Part shown: positions 25,168 through 33,483 of the stretch, in pieces
Layout: each line of letters begins with the position of its first letter
Numbering within the stretch: the stretch's first letter is position 1
NCBI RefSeq assembly: GCF_000422705.1
Contig: NZ_AUGO01000002.1
Span: 457,125 to 521,124 of the forward strand
Length of the DNA stretch: 64,000 nt
Reading direction: 5' to 3'
Source: Flavobacterium soli DSM 19725
Lineage (GTDB): Bacteria > Bacteroidota > Bacteroidia > Flavobacteriales > Flavobacteriaceae
The notes under the pieces: generated by a model
Databases searched by the model: none
Told to the model about the DNA's origin: nothing
The model's input: only the letters and a program-made list of their open reading frames with translations
Made by a program: the position numbers and the translations under genes

Positions 25168-25587
25168 CTAGAACTGTTCTCTTCCAGCGAAGTGGAAAGC
25201 ACTTTCGATAGCTGCATTTTCATCGCTATCAGAACCGTGAACTGCATTTTCTCCGATTGAAGTTGCATATGCTTTTCTGATTGTTCCTTCAGCAGCTTCA
25301 GCTGGGTTTGTAGCACCAATTAAAGTTCTGAAATCTTCTACTGCATTTTCTTTTTCCAAGATAGCGGCAACGATTGGTCCTCTTGACATGAATTCTACTA
25401 ATTCTCCGTAAAAAGGTCTTGCACTGTGAACTGCATAAAATGCTTGAGCATCAGCTACAGTCAATTGCGTTAATTTCAAAGAAACGATTTTGAAACCACC
25501 GTTTGTAATCATTGCTAAAATGTTTCCGATGTGTCCGTTAGCGACAGCATCTGGCTTAATCATTGTAAATGTTCTATTTGTTGCCAT
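25168..25587 (-). CDS. ndk: Nucleoside diphosphate kinase
   Basis: Moves the gamma phosphate between nucleoside tri- and diphosphates through a phospho-histidine, balancing NTP and dNTP pools in the cytoplasm. The 139-residue length is normal. The N-terminal [17 protein letters not shown] is the family signature, and the active-site His117 sits in [15 protein letters not shown]. Other conserved residues are in [34 protein letters not shown] -7 box precedes the start. Confidence 0.98.
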   Translation of the reverse strand: MATNRTFTMIKPDAVANGHIGNILAMITNGGFKIVSLKLTQLTVADAQAFYAVHSARPFYGELVEFMSRGPIVAAILEKENAVEDFRTLIGATNPAEAAEGTIRKAYATSIGENAVHGSDSDENAAIESAFHFAGREQF

Positions 25588-25607
25588 TGTAATTTTTAAA
25601 TTTTTGG

Positions 25608-25615
25608 CAAAAGTA
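25608..25615 (-). promoter_or_regulatory. -7 box of ndk
   Basis: Reads TACTTTTG on the minus strand, 21 bp upstream of the ndk ATG. Confidence 0.62.
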
Positions 25616-25671
25616 GCCTTTTAAAGTGATATATTAAAATCTAATTGGTATTGAAGAGATTAAATTTTTGA

Positions 25672-25710
25672 GAAAATAAAAATCCCTTGCCGATTTCTTG
25701 ACAAGGGATT
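25672..25710 (-). terminator. Rho-independent terminator after the T9SS type A gene
   Basis: On the minus strand, stem AATCCCTTG/CAAGGGATT followed by TTTTATTTT. It sits 24 bp after the stop of the type A protein. Confidence 0.88.
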
Positions 25711-25733
25711 AATTTCAATATAATTGCCTAAAA

Positions 25734-26945
25734 CTAATTCTTAATGACTTTTATGGTTTTGATTGCTTGGTCACAAGTTACTTTTGCAAAGTATATTCCT
25801 TGTGGTAAAGCTGATGCGTCAACAGCAATACTATTTGAAGCAGAATTTTTTGTTAGAATTATTTTTCCAACCACATCCATAATTTCGATAGCAGAAATGG
25901 TTCCATCAGTTGTAAAGTTCCAGATACTATTTGAAGGATTTGGATATACTTTTAACGATTTGATTGCAAATTCAGAAGTGTTTAGGGCTGAAGCGGTAAT
26001 GGTATAGGCTAATGTGTTTCTGTTAAAACTGATGTCATAATTTCCAGCGGTTTCCACTACAATGTTCGGACCGTTTAGTGCTAAAACTCCTGGGGTATCG
26101 CTAGATCCCCAGTTTGTATCCCAAGAATTTTCTAATCTAAATTTTATTTCTCCTGCTAAAAGGGCATAATTTGTAATGCTATAATTAACTCCATCAGTTG
26201 TAATCAGGTCTATATCTCCTCCTTCAAAACCAGTTGGACCTAGAACCGTTCCTAGAAAACCTACACTTTGGTATCCGAAATTATAGGCAAGAGTTGTTTT
26301 GTTAAACGTCACGTTATAAGTGCCTCCAACCACTGGAATATTACTGTTTGGATCGTTCAAAAGAGCTGTGCCACTTGGAAATGCTGAACTTCCCCAACTG
26401 TTTGTCCATTGGTCATTTTCTCTGAATTTTGCATCACCAGTTGTAAAAGTATAATTGTTTAGGGTATAGTTGATTCCGTCGCTTGTAAACATGTCAACAT
26501 CTGGTCCATCAAATCCATTGGCAGAAACGGCATCACCAAGAATACCAATTAAAGGGAAACTTACCACATTTGTAAAACTGTATGCACCCGTAATTCGGTT
26601 AAACGTAACGTCATAAGTTCCAGCAACTGTTAGGATATTGCTTCCATTTTGAGTTGCAACTCCACTTGGAAAATTTGCATTTCCCCAGTTAATTGTCCAA
26701 GCACCATCTTGTCTGAATTTTGCACCACCATCGGCATTTTGTGCTGCATCAAGAACTACTAAACCAGTAATGGTGTAAGTGATGTTGTCTGTTGTACTCA
26801 AAATATGGGTATCTGGAGTTAACGGATCATTATCAGGCCAACCTCCAACGGCTTGTCCAACAATAGAAACTGTTTGGGCGGTAGCTGTTGAATTAGAAAC
26901 CAATAGTGCAAAAAATGCTACTAAAAAAAGTAAAGTTTTTTTCAT
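25734..26945 (-). CDS. T9SS type A secreted protein with three SusE/SusF-like repeats
   Basis: A 403-residue exported protein. The signal peptide is residues 1-23 (ending STATAQ). Three repeats of about 95 residues follow (about 24-127, 128-227, 228-318). Each begins with a VxIxGxAV/GxLGxxV strand, has a (D/N)ITYT/DGINYT/DGVNYS turn, a (A/I)KFRxxxxWxxNWG block and ends in GTYDVTFNRxTxAY. This is the pattern of SusE/SusF starch-binding-type domains. Residues 330-403 are a T9SS type A sorting domain: LKVYPNPSNSIWNF, MDVVGKII, LPQGIYFAKV and the closing KTIKVIKN. Likely a secreted or surface glycan-binding protein. No susC/susD genes lie in the window. A palindromic operator-like site is 82 bp upstream. 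Confidence 0.9.
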   Translation of the reverse strand: MKKTLLFLVAFFALLVSNSTATAQTVSIVGQAVGGWPDNDPLTPDTHILSTTDNITYTITGLVVLDAAQNADGGAKFRQDGAWTINWGNANFPSGVATQNGSNILTVAGTYDVTFNRITGAYSFTNVVSFPLIGILGDAVSANGFDGPDVDMFTSDGINYTLNNYTFTTGDAKFRENDQWTNSWGSSAFPSGTALLNDPNSNIPVVGGTYNVTFNKTTLAYNFGYQSVGFLGTVLGPTGFEGGDIDLITTDGVNYSITNYALLAGEIKFRLENSWDTNWGSSDTPGVLALNGPNIVVETAGNYDISFNRNTLAYTITASALNTSEFAIKSLKVYPNPSNSIWNFTTDGTISAIEIMDVVGKIILTKNSASNSIAVDASALPQGIYFAKVTCDQAIKTIKVIKN

Positions 26946-27026
26946 ATAAAATCTATTTAATGTTTTGATTATTATAAAATTATGTAAAAAATCAAGATAA
27001 AAAATAGACCGGCAAGAATATCATAA

Positions 27027-27042
27027 ACGAAAACGTTTTCGT
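27027..27042. promoter_or_regulatory. Palindromic operator candidate ACGAAAACGTTTTCGT
   Basis: Perfect 16-bp palindrome with a central CG, in the 149-bp gap upstream of the SusE/F-like gene. The shape (AAACG/CGTTT arms) is that of LacI-family operators; no LacI-type gene is in the window. Confidence 0.6.
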
Positions 27043-27094
27043 ATTGATAACTTTTTGTTGGGGGAGTTATAAAAATAAGAGATACTGAAAAATT

Positions 27095-28684
27095 TTAGAA
27101 AACTATGACGTCGAATTTGTTTTCAAGAGGTTTTAGTTCTTCCATTAATTTCGGAATCAATGCATCACCTACAGTAATGTAAAATTCAGAAAAATTTGTC
27201 AGCCTTTCTTGTAGACTTTTGTTAGGAAATAGTTCGTTTTGCAAATCAAATATGCGTTCCAATTCTTCTGCATGCTTTCTTTTTTCAGCTTTCAATAGAC
27301 GTTTTTCAAGATTCTCCAAGCCTTTTAATTGTTTCGCTTCCTGTGCTTTAACGGCTCCTGAAAATGATTTGTCAGTTTTGGAAGCAATAGCATGAAGGTT
27401 TTCGAATTGCTGTTTTAGAAATGTTTTTTGTTCTGAAAAATCTAATGTAAATGCTGATAGGCTTTTTATTTTTTTGTTTGCCAAATCTGTTTGTTTTTCA
27501 AACAAATCGTGCCAGGAAAGGTTTAGCTTGTCGGCTTTTTTGGCTTGTTTTTCGGTTGCCAATAGTACGGAATTTCGCAAGAGCAAAACTGGAAAAGTAA
27601 TATTTACGGCATCAAAATAGGATTTTAGTTCTAGCCAATATGCCAATTCACCACCACCACCGATGTAACACAAATTGGGTAAAATTACTTCCTGATACAA
27701 AGGTCTCATGATGACATTCGGACTGAATTTTTCAGGATGATTTTCCAACGTCTCGATTATTTCTTTTTCGGAAAACTTGATATCCGTGTTGTTTATATAA
27801 TAGGTTTCGTTTTGCAAAATAATTCGTTCCCGCAGTTCATCTTCAATATAAAATAAATTGATATCTCTGGGATTCACCTGAATATTGTAATCTTTGAGCT
27901 TTTCAGTAGCTTCTAGTACTTTTTTGCTGGAAGTTTGTTCTAGCAATTCTTCTTTTACAAAAGGAATAAACAACTTTTTCAGGTTTTTATCGTCTGCATC
28001 TAAAATCACCAAACCATATTCGCTAAACAATGAATCGGCTAGAAATCGGGTTGCATCTGCAAGATTATCGTGTTGCAAATAGGCTCCTTCAAACAATTTC
28101 TTTAGGGTTTCGGCATCTTGGCCTTGGCCTAATTCTGTACTAAAAACTTCAAAAACTTCTTGCAAACCTTCAGTAGAAAGTCGGCCAACTGGTCCTGTAC
28201 TTTCTTTGCTCCAGCGAAATTTCTTCCCTTTGAAATTAAAATAATTAATTTCTTCGAAATCATGGTCTTCTGTAGCCATCCAATAGATAGGAACAAAATT
28301 ATATTCGGGATATTTTGCTTTTAATTCTTTTGATAAATTAACGGCAGAGATAATTTTGTAAAGAAAATAGAGCGGTCCAGTAAATAAATTAAGCTGATGT
28401 CCTGTCGTGATTGTAAACGTATTTTCCTCTTTTAACGCTTGGATGTTTTGAAGGGTCAACTGAGAAGCCGCTATATTTTGATACTGTTCTTCTAAGACAG
28501 AAACAATAATATTTCGATTTTCGGATGGAAAATTATTTTGTTTTTCAAGAATTTGTTCCTTAAAGTTTGCTAAGCTTGGAAACCGATGGTAAAGTGACTG
28601 TAAGTTTTCTTTTTGGTCTAAATAATCATTCATCAAGGGAGTGAAATATCCGGAATTTTGATAGCTGATACAGTCGGTTGGCAT
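27095..28684 (-). CDS. bshC: Bacillithiol biosynthesis cysteine-adding enzyme BshC
   Basis: Adds cysteine to glucosaminyl-malate in the last step of bacillithiol synthesis, giving the major low-molecular-weight thiol of many Bacteroidota. The 529-residue length is normal. Diagnostic segments: FTITTGHQLNLFTGPLYFLYKI near residue 100, VPIYWMATEDHDFEEINYF near residue 145, NVIMRPLYQEVILPNLCYIGGGGELAYWLEL near residue 320, and a long coiled coil at 400-480 (LKGLENLEKRLLKAEKRKHAEELE). The other genes of the pathway are not in the window. Adjacent to, but with its own spacing from, the large T9SS type B gene. Confidence 0.95.
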   Translation of the reverse strand: MPTDCISYQNSGYFTPLMNDYLDQKENLQSLYHRFPSLANFKEQILEKQNNFPSENRNIIVSVLEEQYQNIAASQLTLQNIQALKEENTFTITTGHQLNLFTGPLYFLYKIISAVNLSKELKAKYPEYNFVPIYWMATEDHDFEEINYFNFKGKKFRWSKESTGPVGRLSTEGLQEVFEVFSTELGQGQDAETLKKLFEGAYLQHDNLADATRFLADSLFSEYGLVILDADDKNLKKLFIPFVKEELLEQTSSKKVLEATEKLKDYNIQVNPRDINLFYIEDELRERIILQNETYYINNTDIKFSEKEIIETLENHPEKFSPNVIMRPLYQEVILPNLCYIGGGGELAYWLELKSYFDAVNITFPVLLLRNSVLLATEKQAKKADKLNLSWHDLFEKQTDLANKKIKSLSAFTLDFSEQKTFLKQQFENLHAIASKTDKSFSGAVKAQEAKQLKGLENLEKRLLKAEKRKHAEELERIFDLQNELFPNKSLQERLTNFSEFYITVGDALIPKLMEELKPLENKFDVIVF

Positions 28685-28761
28685 AAGTAGAGGGGCTATA
28701 TTTTTTGTAAAAATAATTAAAAATAAGGTGATAATTTTTGGTTTAACAAATGGTTGGCATT

Positions 28762-31700
28762 TTATCGTTTGAGTGTAAAATGGCCTCTATGTTCTTTTCC
28801 GTTTTCACGGATTACAACAAACCAGTAATCGGTAGAAGGCAAAGTTTCGCCATTGTAAGTTCCGTCCCAAAAAGGTTCTATTTCGTTGAGTTGCTTGATG
28901 AATTTTCCATAACGATCAAAAATATGTACTTCCAAATTGGGTTCATTTTCATGAAACTTGATTCCCCAAAAATCATTATAGCCATCCCCATTCGGTGTAA
29001 AATATTTTGGATACATTAACAAATAAACGTCTTCTTCGGCAACACCACAGCCGTTAATATCGTTCACATATACCGTATATTCTCCATTTGGCAAACCAAA
29101 AAACTGATTGCTACTTTGAAAATGAATCCCGTCCAGTGAATATTCATAATCACCGGAACCACTAACGATAATGGTAATCATATTGTTATAAGAAGTCCAA
29201 TCTACGGTTTCAATCGAAGTAATTGTCGCTTTATCTGATACATCTACAAAAATAGTTTTGGTAGAAGAACAAATTAAGTTTCCGTGATTTTCAGTAACTG
29301 TAACCGAATAATTTCCAGGCTGGATGACCGTTATAGAGCGAGTTGTTGCTCCAGTTGACCAAGTGTAGCTATCAAAACCAGCATCGGCTGTGATGTTGAC
29401 AAATCCATTTTCACATACATAATAGGTGTCTTTCATATTAATGTAAGGTGAAGAAATTACCGTAAGTTGCAACTCTATAACTTTATGGCATTGGTTATTA
29501 AATTCAACTCTAACAAAAATTAAATTCGCACCTAAAGTCAAGTTGTAATCATCTTGATTGGTAATCAATGCTGTCGCCAATTCATTTTCGGCACCCGAAA
29601 AACTAGTATAATAGGTAAAAGTATAATCGGCTGAATTAGTAATTATGTCTTCTTGATACACAGTTAGATCAACATTTTCTTGACCGTCGTTTAAGTTATC
29701 ACAAAGCGAATCTTGAAAATTATTGGCTGGTAAAGTATTCAAGATCAAAACATTTATAGGGAATCGTTGGAAACTTTCGCAACCATTTACAGTTTGCGAA
29801 GCATAATAGGTGATGCCATCTTGAAGCAAAGTTGAGTTTGGCAAAACGGTTCCATTATTCATGCTATCATAAAATTGAATAGAAGTGCCTGTCACGACAA
29901 GATCGTTCAAGGTTGCATTTTCACTAGCACAAAATAGTTGAGGTGACAAACCTGTTGGAGCTGGCGTATTTTCTATGATGATGGTAACGGGAATCCTATC
30001 ACTTTCGCAGCTATCAATAGTTTGGGAAGCATAATAAATTCCATTATTCAGAGGTGTGGTTGTCACCAAAAGAGTTCCGCCTGTCAAGGTATCATACCAT
30101 TGTATGTTTTGTCCATTAACCACTACATCAGCCAAAGTTGCATTGTCCTGAATGCAAAATGTTTGGGCTGTAGCCGATGGCAAAGGAGTGGCACCGGTAA
30201 AAGGAATTATAATCGCTGTAGTGGCATTGGAAACACACCCAATTGCATTTTTAATTTTTATCAAATAAGTCGAAGGAACCGCATTGTTTAGAACTGCATT
30301 TGTCGTCCATGTTGCACCATCATCAAAGCTGAATTCTGAAGCCGGACTGTCAATTGTAATGCTACCGAAGGCTTGATTACAGTCGGGCTGAGCGAGTGAT
30401 ACAGATGGAGCATCTGGGTAATCGGTGATGGGATTTAAGCTTGTAACTGTTGCCACCGACTCACAATTGCTAGCGTTTTTTACCCGTATGTAATAGGTTC
30501 CTGGCGGTAGCATTTCGGAAATAGGATTTGTAGAATAGGTCATTCCATTATCAAAACTGTATTGGTCTGCTAAACTCGTAACGGTAATAAATCCAAAAGG
30601 ATTGGTGCAACTGGCTGGGTGTGTTAGTTGAACCGTTGGAGCATCAGGAGCTTGAGGTGGAGCTTGAATTTCTACAGTTGAAGGCAACGAAGGACAACCT
30701 GTTGCCGCAACTTTTATTTTCAAATGATAGATTCCTGAGGATAAATTGGCAGCGGTATTAGTAGTTACCCAAGTGATTCCATTATCAAAACTGTACTCCA
30801 ATGCTGGTGTTGTTATAGTGATAGTTCCTGTAGAGGTCGAACAATCTGTAGGTTGAAATGCGGTATACTGAGGAGCAGGAGGCGGAGCCGTTTGGGATCC
30901 GGTTTGAACATATGAAATTTTAGAAATACAGCCTTGACTGTTTTTTATTCGGATAAAATAATAAGTATTGGCGTTGAGATTTGTTTTTACGGGATTGGTA
31001 GTCCAAGTCACGCCATTGTCAAAACTATATTCCGCAGCCGGAGTTGTGATAGTAACGGTGATGCCTGTTCCGGTTTCAGAAGGACAATCGGGTTTGAACA
31101 AGGTATATTGTGGCTGAGGCAGTAATATTTCGTTTAAAGTGACGGCAACAGGAATTGATTCGCAGCCTTGGTTGTCCTTGATTCGGATGAAATAAACTCC
31201 AGGGCCAAGACCAGTTATTGTAGGTTCGGTGGTCCAAGTAGTTCCATCATCAAAACTATAAGAAGGTGCAGAAGTCGTGATGGTAATACTACCAAATGCT
31301 GGACATTGTGGATTTAAAAAAGTAAAGGTTGGTGGAGGAAGATAGTTTTCGTTTAGGTTTACTAAAGCAGGATAGGAGAGGCATCCCAAATCATTTTGTA
31401 TCACAACCGAATAATCGCCACTTTCTAAATTTGTAGCCACTGGGTTGCTTGTCCATGTTAGACCTCCATCAAAACTATAGGAGGTTGCAGGAGTGGTGAT
31501 TGTAATACTTCCCAAAGTACCACAACTTGGTAAAACAAAAGTAAACTCGGGTTCAGGAAGTAATATTTCGGTCAACGTTATGAGTAACGGGTTCGTAAGA
31601 CAGTCATTCACAGTTCTTGTTAAAACAATATAATCGCCAGCTTCTAAATTTTCCGCAAAAGCGTTATTAGTCCAAGTTTCACCTCCATCAAAACTGTAAA

Positions 31701-33273
31701 GTACGGTTGGAGATGTAACTGTGATACTCCCCAAACTAGAACAACTCGGATTGGTAGATGTAGCAGTTGTTTCGCCTACATAATCTTCAATAATTTCTGC
31801 ATCAGAAGCATTGGAAATACATCCGTTAGCATCTTTAATTCTGATAGTATAAATCCCCATCGAAAGCCCTGTTGCTAAGGGATTACTCGTCCAAGTGACT
31901 CCATCATCAAAGCTATAGGAACTTCCAGACGTAAGAATCATTATACTTCCCAATGTACCACAGTTTACATTTGTTATATCAAGTTCTGGATAAATACTAG
32001 AAGGAGGATAAACAATTGATATTTTTTTGGCAGTCGTGATACAGCCTCCACTGCTTTTTACAGCTATATAATAATCTCCAACTGGGAGAAGATCAAAAAA
32101 AGCTTCATCCTGCCAAGTTGTTCCGCCATTTACAGTATAAGATATTCCAGGTGTTGTGATGGTGATGCTGCCGGTATAGGTGGTGCAATCAGGTTGAACA
32201 ACGGTAGCAACAGGTTGTTGTAATATATTGTACACAATGTGATCACTGCTAATGGCACAGCCCAAATCGTTTGTGACTTTTACGCTATAGGCTCCCAGAT
32301 GTTCTTCGCCAACAGGAACATTATAAGTTAAATTGGTAGCTCCAACTAATGCAACTCCATCCAAATACCATTGATAAGTTGGATTTATAATATCGGGATC
32401 TGTGAGGTTTGCTGTCAAAACAAGCGTTCCGTCACAAAAATTTCCTGATGGAATAATATTTACTTCAAAAGCTGCTGCATCATTTAAAACTAAACTATCA
32501 AAAAGCATAAAGGGGAAACAGGCCACACCATTATGATTAACATTATAAAAAGATGCTGGTAAAACCGCCGGGGGGCCAATCATGATTGCATTAATGTCAA
32601 TAGTAGGACTAAAAGTAATGGTGATTTCCTGCCATTCCGATTGCGGAACATAGGATACTTGGCCAATTTCAATCCATGTCGGGTCAAACAAAGAAGGACT
32701 AAGGAATGTGTTTAAAGGCATATTTGCACCATTTCCACAGCCGAAAAGAGTAATGTTTACAGGTTCTAGAAAACTAATACCACTGCCACAACTCACCCCA
32801 CTATTTTGAAGGTTTACCGTTGCAACTTGAAAAGTAAATTGATAATTTTCTCCAGCAAGTAAAGTATTGACGGGAGTTCCGATATATTCTTTTTGTCCGG
32901 GAGTAAATGCAGCACCAACCATTCCGGTACCATCGGGAAAAGTATCCAGATTAGCTTCAGCAATACCACTATAAATAAAACCACAATTAAAATAATCTGA
33001 TGTTCCTTTTGTAGCTTGTATCCACGGAATGGCAAAATCAAGGTCAGCCGATCCGGTAGGACACTCAGAATAATCTTCAAATGAGGGATTTGGAATTATA
33101 GAAGGAACAGGCTCAGGAACTGGGCCAAAACTACAAACACATTCCGGATCATTCAAATCAATCAAGCCATCGCCATCATCGTCAATACCGTTGTTGCAAT
33201 TTTCTTGGGCATTCAGGCCAACAGAAAAAAGCAAAAGAAACAACGCGATGCAATTGCGTAAAGTTAGAATCAT
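28762..33273 (-). CDS. T9SS type B repeat protein, likely surface adhesin
   Basis: A 1503-residue secreted protein. The signal peptide is residues 1-22. After it comes NCNNGIDDDGDGLIDLNDPEC, a short Asp-rich, calcium-binding-like motif, then a domain of about 230 residues and an Ig-like stretch. About nine repeats of roughly 75 residues then follow, each with a G(S/T)IT(I/V)T(T/S)P...YSFD(D/N/G)GxTW core followed by GxYxIxIKxxxGC, the SprB-type repeat pattern. Two WYD-type Ig-like domains come next. The C-terminus is a type B sorting domain beginning YPKYFTPNGDGYNDFWG, used by the type IX system and gliding-associated adhesins. Likely exported to the cell surface. Each repeat has paired Cys residues, perhaps disulphide-linked. 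Confidence 0.92.
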   Translation of the reverse strand: MILTLRNCIALFLLLFSVGLNAQENCNNGIDDDGDGLIDLNDPECVCSFGPVPEPVPSIIPNPSFEDYSECPTGSADLDFAIPWIQATKGTSDYFNCGFIYSGIAEANLDTFPDGTGMVGAAFTPGQKEYIGTPVNTLLAGENYQFTFQVATVNLQNSGVSCGSGISFLEPVNITLFGCGNGANMPLNTFLSPSLFDPTWIEIGQVSYVPQSEWQEITITFSPTIDINAIMIGPPAVLPASFYNVNHNGVACFPFMLFDSLVLNDAAAFEVNIIPSGNFCDGTLVLTANLTDPDIINPTYQWYLDGVALVGATNLTYNVPVGEEHLGAYSVKVTNDLGCAISSDHIVYNILQQPVATVVQPDCTTYTGSITITTPGISYTVNGGTTWQDEAFFDLLPVGDYYIAVKSSGGCITTAKKISIVYPPSSIYPELDITNVNCGTLGSIMILTSGSSYSFDDGVTWTSNPLATGLSMGIYTIRIKDANGCISNASDAEIIEDYVGETTATSTNPSCSSLGSITVTSPTVLYSFDGGETWTNNAFAENLEAGDYIVLTRTVNDCLTNPLLITLTEILLPEPEFTFVLPSCGTLGSITITTPATSYSFDGGLTWTSNPVATNLESGDYSVVIQNDLGCLSYPALVNLNENYLPPPTFTFLNPQCPAFGSITITTSAPSYSFDDGTTWTTEPTITGLGPGVYFIRIKDNQGCESIPVAVTLNEILLPQPQYTLFKPDCPSETGTGITVTITTPAAEYSFDNGVTWTTNPVKTNLNANTYYFIRIKNSQGCISKISYVQTGSQTAPPPAPQYTAFQPTDCSTSTGTITITTPALEYSFDNGITWVTTNTAANLSSGIYHLKIKVAATGCPSLPSTVEIQAPPQAPDAPTVQLTHPASCTNPFGFITVTSLADQYSFDNGMTYSTNPISEMLPPGTYYIRVKNASNCESVATVTSLNPITDYPDAPSVSLAQPDCNQAFGSITIDSPASEFSFDDGATWTTNAVLNNAVPSTYLIKIKNAIGCVSNATTAIIIPFTGATPLPSATAQTFCIQDNATLADVVVNGQNIQWYDTLTGGTLLVTTTPLNNGIYYASQTIDSCESDRIPVTIIIENTPAPTGLSPQLFCASENATLNDLVVTGTSIQFYDSMNNGTVLPNSTLLQDGITYYASQTVNGCESFQRFPINVLILNTLPANNFQDSLCDNLNDGQENVDLTVYQEDIITNSADYTFTYYTSFSGAENELATALITNQDDYNLTLGANLIFVRVEFNNQCHKVIELQLTVISSPYINMKDTYYVCENGFVNITADAGFDSYTWSTGATTRSITVIQPGNYSVTVTENHGNLICSSTKTIFVDVSDKATITSIETVDWTSYNNMITIIVSGSGDYEYSLDGIHFQSSNQFFGLPNGEYTVYVNDINGCGVAEEDVYLLMYPKYFTPNGDGYNDFWGIKFHENEPNLEVHIFDRYGKFIKQLNEIEPFWDGTYNGETLPSTDYWFVVIRENGKEHRGHFTLKR

Positions 33274-33458
33274 GGGTTCAGGTTAAAAGTATTAGGCCTA
33301 CTTCAAGATATATATCCTTCTCTTGAGCGTTAAAAACTTGAAGTAAATTTAATTAAATACTGATAACTATGGTGTTAATATTTCAAATAACCTTCTTGGA
33401 TGCTATCTTTTCAAAGAAAAAATCCATTCAAATCCACATCATCCTCAAAAATATCAAC

Positions 33459-33466
33459 TAATTTTG
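33459..33466 (+). promoter_or_regulatory. -7 box of the radical SAM gene
   Basis: TAATTTTG followed by CC, 18 bp upstream of ATG 33484 and inside a longer open frame, which decides the start. Confidence 0.65.
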
Positions 33467-33483
33467 CCGTTCTTGAAAATCCT

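Noticed and set aside
28762..33273. Regularly spaced repeats suggestive of a CRISPR array
   Set aside because: The repeats are coding, diverged, about 225 bp long and belong to protein domains. No direct short repeat/spacer pattern and no cas genes are present.
27095..33273. bshC and the T9SS type B gene as a functional operon
   Set aside because: Their roles are unrelated and a 77-bp gap separates them. Shared orientation alone is not enough.
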